A stretch of 64,000 bases of DNA from Flavobacterium sp. ov086 (GTDB lineage Bacteria > Bacteroidota > Bacteroidia > Flavobacteriales > Flavobacteriaceae): assembly GCF_900187965.1 (NCBI RefSeq), contig NZ_FZNL01000012.1, positions 1 to 64,000 on the forward strand, read 5' to 3'. Below the pieces are notes generated by a model. That model saw only the letters and a program-made list of their open reading frames with translations, was not told where the DNA came from and ran no database searches. Shown piece by piece: positions 48,501 through 57,186 of this stretch. A program made the position numbers and the translations under genes. Numbering within the stretch: the stretch's first letter is position 1; each line of letters starts with the position of its first letter.

Positions 48501-49599
48501 TATCGGTAGCAGTCTGAATTAGATTTTTGTATTGATCCTGAACATTGATTTGCTCCGTTACATCCTGACCTATACTGATAATTAAGTCATCAGAGAATTT
48601 TTTATCTTTCCATTGGATGTATTTATACTCTCCGTTTTTACTTTTTAATTTTCGGATATAAAGTTTGTTCTCCTGATATTTTATCGGGAAATTTTTCTCC
48701 ATAAAACCTTCATCTTTTGTGAGTTTCCAGAAATTAAAACCCATTACTTCGTCTGGCAAATATCCTAAAATGGAGCTTATTGTTTCGCTGCAAAATAATA
48801 TTGCACCTTTTTGATCTGTTGCTATCGTTAATGAATTTCCTTTATGAACTATTTCATTTGCAAATCTAAAATTATCCCGATTGTTTAATAAAACGGCATA
48901 TTTTACCTGATTGATAATGAATATAAGAATGCAAAAATTGATTAATAAGACAGATGATTTTATAGGAATTAAATGAAAAACAACTGTAATAAGCAGGAAT
49001 GTAAATACCAGCGCAACAAAAAACCAGTAAATTTTTATTGGTTTTAAAATGTTGTAAGAAAAGAAAAAGGAGATTAAAAAAACGATTATTGGTACAACAT
49101 CATTTGAAAGACGGACAATATTGTAGCAAACATAGGAAATGTACAAAAAGAAACAGCATATAAATATTTGCTGAATCTTATCTCTAAGCCATTTAACTTT
49201 ATCGGTTATGAGATAAATAATAAGAACTAAACAGCCAATGGAAACGTTTACGGCTAATAAACTTTTTGGTCTTATTTTAAAAATTTCATTAATGATTTCT
49301 ATTACAATAACCGCAATGCCAAAGAACAAAATATACAATTGATATTCTTTACTGGCGGTTTCGGCCTCTTTCTTTTTTTCAATAAAATAACCAATTCTGG
49401 CTTTTATTCTAAAAAACTGATAAATCAACAAGGCAAGAAAAGCCAATAGAGACAGTCCTAAAATGATGAGTTTAGGATTGTTGTAAAAAATTATGTTCGA
49501 GTTAAAAACATACCAGTTGGTTATAAATGATTTCAGGGCATTGCCAAATAAGGCAATTCCTGAAATCAATGAATTGAAGAAACTATAGTTGACTACCAT
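45553..49599 (-). CDS. Hybrid histidine kinase with membrane, PAS, GAF and receiver domains
   Basis: This protein has 1348 residues. The N-terminal 230 residues contain several membrane segments. PAS domains follow at about 250-345 (GNSLTIATDQKGAILFCSET) and 355-475. Two GAF-like domains lie at about 510-660 and 690-840, then another PAS at about 855-975. The kinase core has HisKA H979 in NMSHEIRTPLNG and HATPase blocks NLLSNAVKFTNEGSI, DTGIGI and GTGLGL. The C-terminal receiver has D1280 in LVFMDIQMPIMNG, preceded by LIVEDNKVNMMLL. It should sense membrane or cytosolic signals and transfer phosphate to its own receiver. No partner regulator lies next to it. Confidence 0.92.
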   Translation of the reverse strand: MVVNYSFFNSLISGIALFGNALKSFITNWYVFNSNIIFYNNPKLIILGLSLLAFLALLIYQFFRIKARIGYFIEKKKEAETASKEYQLYILFFGIAVIVIEIINEIFKIRPKSLLAVNVSIGCLVLIIYLITDKVKWLRDKIQQIFICCFFLYISYVCYNIVRLSNDVVPIIVFLISFFFSYNILKPIKIYWFFVALVFTFLLITVVFHLIPIKSSVLLINFCILIFIINQVKYAVLLNNRDNFRFANEIVHKGNSLTIATDQKGAILFCSETISSILGYLPDEVMGFNFWKLTKDEGFMEKNFPIKYQENKLYIRKLKSKNGEYKYIQWKDKKFSDDLIISIGQDVTEQINVQDQYKNLIQTATDIIFEIDASGHFTFVNEFGFSILGYSENEIISKHYSNFIHENYIRGAVDFYENLVINENDFPTIEIPIIKKNGLDVWISQKIIIRKNDLGETIGFAGIARDITEIRNIENEKKRRLEKIEAYNNSTKKLSTTDFSKYDNLNTVIDYIVQEAATVSKTNRVSFWKYYKDLITCKNLFSIDNQKLTDKNILDKESYPIYFETLKNKAIINAPDVFNKLETSEFQKLYFTKNHIKSMLDVPIFLSGQLAGVVCFESTEEQREWDNEDINYARTISDVISLAISSQMRLEAERKLEFKSQLLYALSLCTEKFLLSKTTQEMFQETYDLIGKAAKVDHMYYYERDFTTNTVSQKYKWSKKGISHQITKLKQLTAENLKEIYDAAQNKKILNTLTRKLDDTFFKQLLIDNEIKSILILPLYINDVFTGFIGFDDCTNEKKWSEEEIYIFQVLANNISSALERNRNENRILESEEKFKLIANNIPGTVYLSKFDAFSTKIFLNDEVLNLTGYSKSEFIENNLSFLSLIHPDDKDEVINNQIDNLQGGTPLHNIYRIQRKTGEYIWVEEFGDVIKKGGQIEFVGGIYFDITNKKETEDAIKAKQLAEAANKSKSDFLANMSHEIRTPLNGIIGFTHLLMKTDLEEIQEKYMTTINQSAHSLLEIINDILDFSKIEAGKLELFIDLYDIKKVLGQVFDLIVYESNQKNLQLELNVDQDVPKYIWTDIVRIKQILINLLSNAVKFTNEGSIKLNVSVLEKYKNNNCVIRFSVIDTGIGILEKNQKKIFKAFSQEDSSTTRKFGGTGLGLTISNQLLALMESRLQLESKIDIGSNFYFDLNLKTSNQSINEKYNAELQKINSDACATKLSDKDITFLIVEDNKVNMMLLKTIIKNLYNNAFIYECENGFEAVQQFESINPNLVFMDIQMPIMNGYETTKAIRNTVHGRDIPIIAVTAGAEKEERNKCISAGMNDYISKPIMKGTVEEALRKWLK

Positions 49600-49695
49600 A
49601 GAATTCGGGGTATGTTGGTTTAGTAAAACAGCATTTTTTTGAAAGTTCTAAAAAAGAGTAGGTTAGGCTCTTTTTGTTGTTTAGAAATTTCGATT

Positions 49696-50490
49696 TTATT
49701 CTAAATCCGATTGTCCAATGGAGTCAATTACATCTTTATCGTCTTCTACAGTAAAAATGGAGAAATACGTTGCATAAGTCATAGAACTATTAAAAACAAC
49801 CGTAAAAAGTATTCCAATACAGCATCCAAAAATACCTACCAAAGAGCCCAGAAAGCCAGTGACAAACAATGCAAAAATTAGCAATGGATTTTTAGTTACT
49901 ACTATTATACTTGATTTTAGTGCGTCTACTGCGTTCAAATTTCCAAAAACTACCAGCGGCATAGCTAAAAACGTAAAATAGGAGATGAAAGCAGAAATTG
50001 CATTTCCTAAAAGTATGATTCCAAGACTGTCAAGAGCAGTTGCAATAGCATTGCTTATTAATCCCAGAATTAAAGCCATTATAAATAACTGAGTAAAATA
50101 AGGAGCTTTATAATAGGTAAAAATGGTTGAAACATTAAATTCTTCATCTTTATCAGCACAATCTGCCATTTTAAGAAATCCTGCACCAAACGGAGCCAGT
50201 AAAGCTGCAAATACCGAAATACCAACCACAGACAGAAGCTGCTGTGCATAAGTTAGTTTTTGGTTTTCCAGACTTTGAATAAATTCTTTATTGATAGCGC
50301 CTACGCCATAATAGGTTGTCGCTAATCCCAAAGCAAGGACTCCAACGACAATTGAAAATACCAATATGATAAGTCCGGAATAAAGTGCGATTTTTTTATA
50401 ATTCTCGAAGGCGTAATTAAAAGTTGACCCAAAATCTATGGTGTATCCATTTTTTTTGATGTCTTCAATTTGGTCAAGTGTAGATTTCAT
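49696..50490 (-). CDS. Hypothetical polytopic membrane protein
   Basis: This 264-residue protein has about six hydrophobic segments (for example ALYSGLIILVFSIVVGVLAL, FIMALILGLISNAIATAL, FISYFTFLAMPLVVFGNL, FALFVTGFLGSLVGIFGCCI). The N-terminal 30 residues are cytosolic. It resembles the glycerophosphodiester-phosphodiesterase-associated or DUF975-type membrane proteins in general layout, but no motif allows a firm assignment. It is a single gene between the kinase and the aldehyde dehydrogenase. Confidence 0.7.
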   Translation of the reverse strand: MKSTLDQIEDIKKNGYTIDFGSTFNYAFENYKKIALYSGLIILVFSIVVGVLALGLATTYYGVGAINKEFIQSLENQKLTYAQQLLSVVGISVFAALLAPFGAGFLKMADCADKDEEFNVSTIFTYYKAPYFTQLFIMALILGLISNAIATALDSLGIILLGNAISAFISYFTFLAMPLVVFGNLNAVDALKSSIIVVTKNPLLIFALFVTGFLGSLVGIFGCCIGILFTVVFNSSMTYATYFSIFTVEDDKDVIDSIGQSDLE

Positions 50491-50609
50491 TCGGAGTAAA
50501 ATTATTTTATATTCTTGTAATTTAAGCTGTTTAATGTGACGTAAATATAATATTTTTAATCAATTTCTTATGATAATCTACAAAACATTACGAAATCGTT
50601 TTTTATTAC

Positions 50610-51938
50610 TTACATCCAGTCTAATAGACGTTTAATAGAGGTTAATTTGTCTTTGTAAGGAGCATATCGCATGGGCAAATCTAGCCAGTTTCCTTTTTTG
50701 ACCACAGCTTTATGATGCGAAAAGATGTCAAAACTCAATTGACCGTGATAAGCACCAATTCCGCTATGACCAACTCCGCCAAAAGGCAATCTTTTATTCG
50801 AAAATTGAACAACAGTATCGTTGATACAGCCACCACCAAAAGAATAAGTGGTAATTAGCTTTTTTGCAAACGATTTATTCTCGCTAAAGACATAAAAGGC
50901 AAGAGGCTTTTCATATCGGCTAATTACATTTTGAATCTCGGCTTGGGTTTCGTAAGTTAGGATTGGTAAAATAGGACCAAATATTTCTTCTTTCATCACC
51001 GGACTATCCAAAGCTGGCTCTTCAATTATTGTGGGAGAAATATAAAGTTTACTGGCATCAGTTTCTCCTCCAAAAACTACTTTTTCTCTTTCGATCATAC
51101 TATCCAGACGAACCCAGTTTTTAGTGTTGATAATACGAGCAAAATCGGGAGATTTTTCCATCTTTTTACCGTAAGCCTTTATGATTTCTTCCATTAAAAA
51201 AGAAAGAAAATTAACTTTCATGTTCTTCTGAATCAGGATATAATCAGGTGCAATACAGGTTTGTCCGGCGTTTATAAATTTCCCCCAGACAATTCGTTTT
51301 GCGGCTAATTTTAAATTGGCAGTTTCATCAATAATACAAGGATTTTTTCCGCCCAATTCTAATGTTACCGGAGTCAGATTTTCGGCAGCAGCTTTGGCAA
51401 TGATTTTACCAACAGAAACACTTCCGGTAAAGAAAATATAATCCCAGCGTTTTGCCAGCAGTTTATTAGATACTTCAATGCCGCCTTCAAAAACTTCGAC
51501 ATGATTAATGTGAAATGTTTTTTCGATAATTTTTGCAATTACTGATGAGGTATTCGGAGTAAGTTCAGATGGTTTTAAAACAACTCTGTTTCCTGCAGCA
51601 ACGGCAGAAATTAAAGGGCACAAAGCTAGTTGAAAAGGGTAATTCCACGGTGCAATAACCAGAACGTTTCCGTATGGCTCTTTAAAAATATAATCTGTAG
51701 AAGGAAAGTTAAGAAGAGACGGTAAAACACGTTTTGGCTTTGCCCATTTATGGATATTTTTGATGGTGTCTTTAAGTTCCGATATGACATAATTTGTCTC
51801 AGTTAGAACTGCTTCAAATTCAGGCTTTTTAAAATCATCGTACAAAGCTTTTACAATTAAATCCTCGCTTTTTTGAATGTTATACAACAATTTTTTAAGC
51901 GTTTCTTTTCTGTATCCGATGTCGTTTTTATAGTCCAT
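50610..51938 (-). CDS. Aldehyde dehydrogenase (ALDH3-like, NAD(P)-dependent)
   Basis: This 442-residue protein is close to the short ALDH3/fatty aldehyde dehydrogenase type. Motifs: VIAPWNYPFQLALCPLISAV (cofactor site), FFTGSVSVGKII, TLELGGKNPCIID (general base Glu), GKFINAGQTCIAPDY (catalytic Cys) and EEIFGPILPI. It oxidises medium- or long-chain aldehydes to acids. No signal peptide. It stands alone. Confidence 0.92.
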   Translation of the reverse strand: MDYKNDIGYRKETLKKLLYNIQKSEDLIVKALYDDFKKPEFEAVLTETNYVISELKDTIKNIHKWAKPKRVLPSLLNFPSTDYIFKEPYGNVLVIAPWNYPFQLALCPLISAVAAGNRVVLKPSELTPNTSSVIAKIIEKTFHINHVEVFEGGIEVSNKLLAKRWDYIFFTGSVSVGKIIAKAAAENLTPVTLELGGKNPCIIDETANLKLAAKRIVWGKFINAGQTCIAPDYILIQKNMKVNFLSFLMEEIIKAYGKKMEKSPDFARIINTKNWVRLDSMIEREKVVFGGETDASKLYISPTIIEEPALDSPVMKEEIFGPILPILTYETQAEIQNVISRYEKPLAFYVFSENKSFAKKLITTYSFGGGCINDTVVQFSNKRLPFGGVGHSGIGAYHGQLSFDIFSHHKAVVKKGNWLDLPMRYAPYKDKLTSIKRLLDWM

Positions 51939-52014
51939 TTTTATGATTACCTTGATTTTTGACTATGCAAGTTAATCGATAAAAATTAAAAAATTAACAA
52001 TTGTATCATAAAAA

Positions 52015-52704
52015 TCATAGCGCATTCCAAATTGTTTCATCCGGGGTAGGCGCAATGATTGTAATGTTTTCTTTGGAAACAGGATGCACAAAAACTAATT
52101 TTCTGGCATGAAGATGAATTCCGCCATCAGGATTACTTCTGTCAAAACCATATTTTAAATCTCCTTTAATTGGAGATCCAATTGCTGCCAATTGTGCTCT
52201 AATTTGGTGATGGCGACCGGTATGCAAATTGATCTCTAGCGCCACATAATTTTGAAGTTCTTTGAAAACCGTATAATCTAAACTGGCAATTTTACTATCC
52301 GGAACTTCTTTTAAATGTGCTTTTGAAGTATTGTTTTTTTCGTTTCTTTTAAGATAGTGAACCAATTTGGCAGTTGTTTCCTGAGGTTTATTCTTCACAA
52401 CTGCCCAATAAGTTTTTTGAGTTTCACGATTGCTGAACATTTCGTTCATACGTGTTAATGCTTTACTGGTTCTGGCAAAAACAACGATTCCGGTTGTAGG
52501 TCGATCCAAACGATGAATTACACCCAGAAAAACGTCACCAGGTTTGTTATACTTGTCTTTAATATATTCTTTTACAACATCTGACAAAGGTTTGTCTCCA
52601 GTTTTGTCACCTTGCACAATATCGCCTACACGTTTGTTAACCACAATAATATGGTTGTCTTCGTGGAGAACTTGGAGATTGTTTTTGTTGGAAAGAATTT
52701 TCAT
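52015..52704 (-). CDS. RluA-family RNA pseudouridine synthase
   Basis: This 229-residue protein has the catalytic motif GVIHRLDRPTTGIVVFARTS, where the Asp is the nucleophile, and NLHTGRHHQIRAQLAAIGSP typical of RluA/RluC/RluD. There is no N-terminal S4 domain, so it is the short RluA/TruC-like type. It isomerises uridines in rRNA or tRNA; the exact site cannot be told. Its upstream region carries 'agacttacttagactt' repeats that also flank the next gene. Confidence 0.92.
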   Translation of the reverse strand: MKILSNKNNLQVLHEDNHIIVVNKRVGDIVQGDKTGDKPLSDVVKEYIKDKYNKPGDVFLGVIHRLDRPTTGIVVFARTSKALTRMNEMFSNRETQKTYWAVVKNKPQETTAKLVHYLKRNEKNNTSKAHLKEVPDSKIASLDYTVFKELQNYVALEINLHTGRHHQIRAQLAAIGSPIKGDLKYGFDRSNPDGGIHLHARKLVFVHPVSKENITIIAPTPDETIWNAL

Positions 52705-52775
52705 ATTAGACTTGCTTAGATTTTTAGACTTACTTAGACTTCTTAGAGTTTGACTTTTTTAGATTTTAAATTTAT

Positions 52776-53126
52776 TTATAATAAAGTTGCTCTAAATCGT
52801 GATGTCATTTTTGTGATTTCTCCTAATAGACTTATCAGTTCTGTAGTGTTTTCTTCATTGATAAATCCCAGATCAGATGAAATTAAAAGTTGTGTTTCCA
52901 CTTCATAAGCAGAACCAATTGCAATTTCTAAGAATCGGGCAAAATCTTTATTTGAATTTCTTGATGAACCTTCTGGAATATTTGAAGGGATTGATACAGA
53001 TGCTCTTCTTAATTGATTTATAATTCCAAACTTTTCTTCACTTGGAAAAGTTGCTGTTACATTATAAATTTTGGAGCAAAACAATCTGCTTTTCTTCCAA
53101 ATTTGAAGTTCTTTAAATTGATGCAT
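52776..53126 (-). CDS. Four-helix-bundle protein (23S rRNA intervening-sequence, S23 family)
   Basis: This 116-residue protein starts HQFKELQIWKKSRLFCSKIY and contains FPSEEKFGIINQLRRASVSI with PSNIPEGSSRNSNKDFARFL, the standard S23/IVP wording. The family folds as a four-helix bundle and pentamerises; its function in rRNA intervening sequences or as a free gene is unknown. Here it is a free gene between rluA-type and panB genes, bracketed by 'cttagatttttagactt' repeats. Confidence 0.92.
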   Translation of the reverse strand: MHQFKELQIWKKSRLFCSKIYNVTATFPSEEKFGIINQLRRASVSIPSNIPEGSSRNSNKDFARFLEIAIGSAYEVETQLLISSDLGFINEENTTELISLLGEITKMTSRFRATLL

Positions 53127-53150
53127 TTTTATTAGATTATTTATTTGGAG

Positions 53151-53218
53151 TAGCTTAGATTTTTAGACTTGTTGTTTTTTATAAAACCTAGTCTAAGTCA
53201 GTCTAAAAATCTAAGCTA
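53151..53218. repeat. Perfect 19-bp inverted repeat upstream of the S23 gene
   Basis: TAGCTTAGATTTTTAGACT (53151-53169) is the complement of AGTCTAAAAATCTAAGCTA (53200-53218). Variants ('gtctaagtca', 'agtctaagaagtctaatc') continue to 53232, and similar words occur at 52705-52760 on the other side of the gene. Confidence 0.85.
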
Positions 53219-53234
53219 GTCTAAGAAGTCTAAT

Positions 53235-54053
53235 CTAGTATTGTTCCCCAGAATTCGGAAAATCACGAGACTTCACATCAGCAGCATATTGACCGATTGC
53301 TTTTGTCATTTCGTCGTATAAGTTTAAATAGCGGCGTAAGAAACGCGGACTAAATTCATTGTTCATTCCTAACATGTCATGAATAACCAAAACTTGTCCG
53401 TCAACACCACCTCCGGCACCGATTCCGATAACTGGAATTGAAATACTTTCGGCAACTTTTTGTGCTAATTCGGCTGGAATTTTTTCTAAAACAACAGCAA
53501 AACAACCTACTTTTTCAAGCAATTTTGCATCTTCGATTAGTTTCTCCGCTTCTTCCTCTTCTTTGGCGCGAACGCTGTAAGTTCCAAATTTATAAATCGA
53601 TTGTGGTGTTAAACCCAAGTGTCCCATAACTGGAATTCCGGCGTTTAATATTTTTTTGATAGATTCCTTTATTTCTTTTCCTCCTTCAAGTTTCACGGCG
53701 TGACCACCGCTTTCTTTCATGATTCTAATAGCAGAACGCAAAGCTTCTTTTGGATCAGACTGGTAACTTCCAAAAGGTAAATCTACCACAACTAAAGCTC
53801 TCTCTACAGCGCGAACTACAGATGAAGCGTGATAAATCATTTGATCTAAAGTAATTGGCAACGTCGTTTCATGACCCGCCATAACATTTGATGCTGAATC
53901 GCCCACTAAAATCACATCGACTCCTGCGGTATCAACAATTTTTGCCATTGTAAAATCGTAAGCGGTAAGCATAGAGATTTTTTCTCCGTTACTTTTCATT
54001 TCAATTAATGACTTTGTTGTGATTCTTTTATAATCTTTTTTTGCTACTGACAT
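53235..54053 (-). CDS. panB: 3-methyl-2-oxobutanoate hydroxymethyltransferase
   Basis: This 272-residue protein has the PanB motifs: [100 protein letters not shown] and [11 protein letters not shown]. It adds a hydroxymethyl group to alpha-ketoisovalerate in pantothenate synthesis. Length is normal. No other pantothenate gene is adjacent. Confidence 0.96.
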   Translation of the reverse strand: MSVAKKDYKRITTKSLIEMKSNGEKISMLTAYDFTMAKIVDTAGVDVILVGDSASNVMAGHETTLPITLDQMIYHASSVVRAVERALVVVDLPFGSYQSDPKEALRSAIRIMKESGGHAVKLEGGKEIKESIKKILNAGIPVMGHLGLTPQSIYKFGTYSVRAKEEEEAEKLIEDAKLLEKVGCFAVVLEKIPAELAQKVAESISIPVIGIGAGGGVDGQVLVIHDMLGMNNEFSPRFLRRYLNLYDEMTKAIGQYAADVKSRDFPNSGEQY

Positions 54054-54102
54054 TTTGTGTTTTTTTGAAGGTGTAAAAGTATTGAATAATTATAAATTGA
54101 AA

Positions 54103-55299
54103 TCAGCAATAGAAGATTATTTCTATAGTAAATAACTTTCCGTCTTTAAAATCAATTCTAAATTCACTGTCTTCTAATTGAATAGAATAAGTGTGTGGCG
54201 ATTTTATAGAAGCGCCAATATAAGTCCCGTATTTTTCTATAAATACTTTTTCAGACATTGTATTGTCTATTACTGCATTTGCATTGAAAATTAGTTTGTT
54301 GTTTTCGTTGATAAAAACTTTCGTAATCTCTGCCTGATTTTTGGTTTCGTCTACAGAAGCTTCTAAGTCAGGATAGTAATAAAAAGAATCACTCAGGTAA
54401 ATACCGCATTCGTCGCCTACGGTTGCTTTTTTAGAAGGTTTTCCAAATATTTTCACCAAGTCCTTTTGAGAGAAGAATAAAGATTTGGTTTTTACGCCTT
54501 TCAGTATAAATTCTACTTTTTTGGTAAAAGCAGTAATTTCTTCCGGTTTTTTATGATTTCCTAAGCCTTTGGCAATAGCCATATTTAGTTCTGTATCGGT
54601 AAGAAGTTTAGGGTCGTTTAATTGTTTTACGACTTCATAATATCTTTGGTATGCAGGAGCTAAAGTGGTGTTTTCACTGTTCCAAGCTAATTCTACAAGT
54701 CGTTCGCCAATCGTTTTGCGATCAGTAATAGCGTTAACGTCGAGTTTATCGAATTCTTTTATTAAAGCATTAAAATCAGGTCTTTTACTAATGAATTTTC
54801 TAAGGGTAAATTGTGCATATTCATCACTAAAACTACCATTTATATTTACCCACTCGTCTTGATTTTTAGGAAGATAATTTACAGGGACAGGATCTCCGGT
54901 ATATAAAATTTCTCTGATTTTTGAGTTTTTATCAGGAAGCGCCCTCGCTTTTAAACCGGCAACTAAAACGAAAAGATGATTTCCGCCATAATAATTGTCA
55001 CCGCCTTCCAGAATAGGGTTCTCGTTGTCTTTTGTTTTAATATCTCTGGCATTTAATCTTTCGGCAATGAAATTTTCAGGAACATAACCTTCGGTGAAAT
55101 TATCTGCTTTTACTTTGTACCAGCCATTTTCATTTTCTGAAAGTAATTGTACTTCGGCACCGTATCTAAAATAGCCCAAAAACTCTGATGAGGTATTTTT
55201 AGAAGTATATAATCTGGTGTCTGAATTTAGAAAACGACGATCTTGAGAATGTAGTAAAACCGTGCAAAATAATAATGCTATTAGAAAGCAGTATTTCAT
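54103..55299 (-). CDS. Secreted SH3b-domain protein
   Basis: The start is set at MKYCFLIALLFCTVLLHSQD (398 residues), which gives a clean signal peptide; nine upstream codons are possible but less likely. An SH3b domain is at about 24-80 (RFLNSDTRLYTSKNTSSEFL, GYFRYGAEVQLLSENENGWY, VPENFI). A second SH3b-like unit follows (about 100-165; LKARALPDKNSKIREIL). The C-terminal part is alpha/beta and unassigned. It is a periplasmic or cell-surface protein that might bind peptidoglycan. Confidence 0.75.
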   Translation of the reverse strand: MKYCFLIALLFCTVLLHSQDRRFLNSDTRLYTSKNTSSEFLGYFRYGAEVQLLSENENGWYKVKADNFTEGYVPENFIAERLNARDIKTKDNENPILEGGDNYYGGNHLFVLVAGLKARALPDKNSKIREILYTGDPVPVNYLPKNQDEWVNINGSFSDEYAQFTLRKFISKRPDFNALIKEFDKLDVNAITDRKTIGERLVELAWNSENTTLAPAYQRYYEVVKQLNDPKLLTDTELNMAIAKGLGNHKKPEEITAFTKKVEFILKGVKTKSLFFSQKDLVKIFGKPSKKATVGDECGIYLSDSFYYYPDLEASVDETKNQAEITKVFINENNKLIFNANAVIDNTMSEKVFIEKYGTYIGASIKSPHTYSIQLEDSEFRIDFKDGKLFTIEIIFYC

Positions 55300-55336
55300 A
55301 AAGTAGTTTTTAATTTTTTTTGCCATGAATAAATTT

Positions 55337-55427
55337 TGCCACGAATTTCACGAATTAACACGAATTTTTTTCTGCATGAAGCATAAATAAAATATTAATT
55401 CGTGTAGATTCGTGCAATTCGTGGCAA
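55337..55427. repeat. 'gccacgaatttcacgaattaacacgaat' inverted repeat
   Basis: Imperfect arms: TTGCCACGAATTTCACGAAT at 55336 onward and ATTCGTGCAATTCGTGGCAA ending at 55427. It is one of the commonest Flavobacterium intergenic elements; a relative is at 63841-63933. It fills the gap between the SH3 and L-serine dehydratase genes. Confidence 0.85.
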
Positions 55428-55437
55428 CTTTTATTTT

Positions 55438-56865
55438 CTAACAATCAGCCATATTTACGGCAATTGCTAATCCACCTTCTGAGGTTTCTTTGTATTTTGA
55501 GTTCATGTCTTTTGCCGTTTGCCACATCGTATTGATAACTTTGTCCAAAGGTACTTTTGCATTTTTAGAATCTGTTTCAAGCGCTAATTCGGCAGCGTTT
55601 ATGGCTTTTATGGCACCCATTGTATTTCTTTCGATACACGGAATCTGAACCAAACCGCCAATAGGATCACAGGTTAAACCTAAATGATGCTCCATAGCAA
55701 TTTCGGCAGCCATTAAAACCTGAGCAGGAGTTCCGCCCATTAATTCGCAAAGAGCTGCTGCAGCCATTGATGACGAAACACCAATTTCGGCCTGACAACC
55801 ACCCATTGCAGCGGAGATTGTAGAGCCTTTTTTGAAAATACTGCCAATTTCTCCGGCAACCATCAAAAATTGTTTGATTTCTTTTTCGCCTGCACTATGG
55901 TTTTCAATCACCAAATAATACATTAAAACAGCAGGAATTACTCCTGCGCTTCCGTTTGTAGGTGCAGTAACAACGCGGCCTAAAGAAGCATTTACTTCAT
56001 TTACGGCAAGTGCAAAACAACTTACCCATTTTAGGATCTGACGAAATTTCACTTCGGTTTTTCTAATTTCTTCCAGCCAGCTTTGCGGATTCGAATAATT
56101 AGATAAACCTATTAAGTTTTGGTGCATATCAAAAGCTCTTCTGCGAACGTTTAATCCGCCGGGAAGAATTCCTCCGGTATGACAGCCAATGTACATACAT
56201 TCGAGCATTGTATTCCAGATACGCATTAATTCTGAATGAATTTCGGCTTCAGGACGCATTGATTTTTCGTTTTCATAAACAATTTCCGAGATGGATTTGT
56301 TTTCTGAAATTGTATAATTTAAAAGCTCAACAGCATTTTGAATCGGGAAGGGAAAAGCACATTTTATTTCCTCTTTGATTTTGGCATTTGTGCGTTCTTC
56401 TTTAACCACAAAACCTCCTCCAATAGAATAAAAGGTAGATTCATACTCAGAATCATCTGCTTTATAAGCCGTAAATTTTAATCCATTTGCATGGAAGGGA
56501 AGAAACTCTTTATTGAAGACAATATCCTGTAGAAAATAAAACGGAACTTTATATTGGTTACCCAAAATAATTTCGTTCGTGTCTTCGATCGTTTTAATAA
56601 TCCCGGCAATATTCTCAACCGGAATATATTCAGGATCCTGACCACTTAAACCTAACATAACAGATAAATCAGTTGCGTGACCTTTTCCGGTTAGAGAAAG
56701 CGATCCGTACAAATCGACTTTTACTCGTTTAATCTGGTCTAAAATTGACTCGTCTTTCAGCTCTTCCAAAAAACGTTCTGCGGCTCTCCAAGGTCCTAAA
56801 GTATGTGAACTTGAGGGACCAACACCAATTTTAAGCATATCAAAAACAGAGATACATTCTTCCAT
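55438..56865 (-). CDS. sdaA: L-serine ammonia-lyase (iron-sulfur, single chain)
   Basis: This 475-residue fused alpha/beta enzyme starts with the beta domain ([20 protein letters not shown], which holds the serine-binding loop). It continues with the catalytic domain: [57 protein letters not shown]. The three conserved Cys for the [4Fe-4S] cluster lie in the last motifs and near the C-terminus (MADC). It deaminates L-serine to pyruvate. The length is as expected. Confidence 0.95.
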   Translation of the reverse strand: MEECISVFDMLKIGVGPSSSHTLGPWRAAERFLEELKDESILDQIKRVKVDLYGSLSLTGKGHATDLSVMLGLSGQDPEYIPVENIAGIIKTIEDTNEIILGNQYKVPFYFLQDIVFNKEFLPFHANGLKFTAYKADDSEYESTFYSIGGGFVVKEERTNAKIKEEIKCAFPFPIQNAVELLNYTISENKSISEIVYENEKSMRPEAEIHSELMRIWNTMLECMYIGCHTGGILPGGLNVRRRAFDMHQNLIGLSNYSNPQSWLEEIRKTEVKFRQILKWVSCFALAVNEVNASLGRVVTAPTNGSAGVIPAVLMYYLVIENHSAGEKEIKQFLMVAGEIGSIFKKGSTISAAMGGCQAEIGVSSSMAAAALCELMGGTPAQVLMAAEIAMEHHLGLTCDPIGGLVQIPCIERNTMGAIKAINAAELALETDSKNAKVPLDKVINTMWQTAKDMNSKYKETSEGGLAIAVNMADC

Positions 56866-57034
56866 CGTGTAATTTTTATTAAGACAAAGATAATTGAATA
56901 ATGCAAAGATGATTAAATTTAGTTTGTAAATATTGCGATTTTGTTAAAATAAATATTAAATTTTAATAATTTGATAACGAAATAAATTTAATTGTTTAAT
57001 ATAGGCATTTCGTAGAAAGTTCGTGTTTTTTAGG

Positions 57035-57042
57035 TATTTTTG
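57035..57042 (+). promoter_or_regulatory. Candidate promoter -7 box of the antiporter gene
   Basis: TATTTTTG fits TAnnTTTG, giving a leader of about 140 bases to the start codon at 57187. No -33 TTG at the standard spacing. The 321-base gap 56866-57186 shows nothing else. Confidence 0.4.
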
Positions 57043-57186
57043 TATAAAAGCAATTACTAAAACACCCCGATTTTTTTTAATTCCTTAAAAGAATCGAAAT
57101 TAACCATACCTTCAAGGATTTCGTTTTGATTTTAAAGTATCTTTTTACGAAAATTTAGAATACCACCAAGAAGATAAAAATATAAT

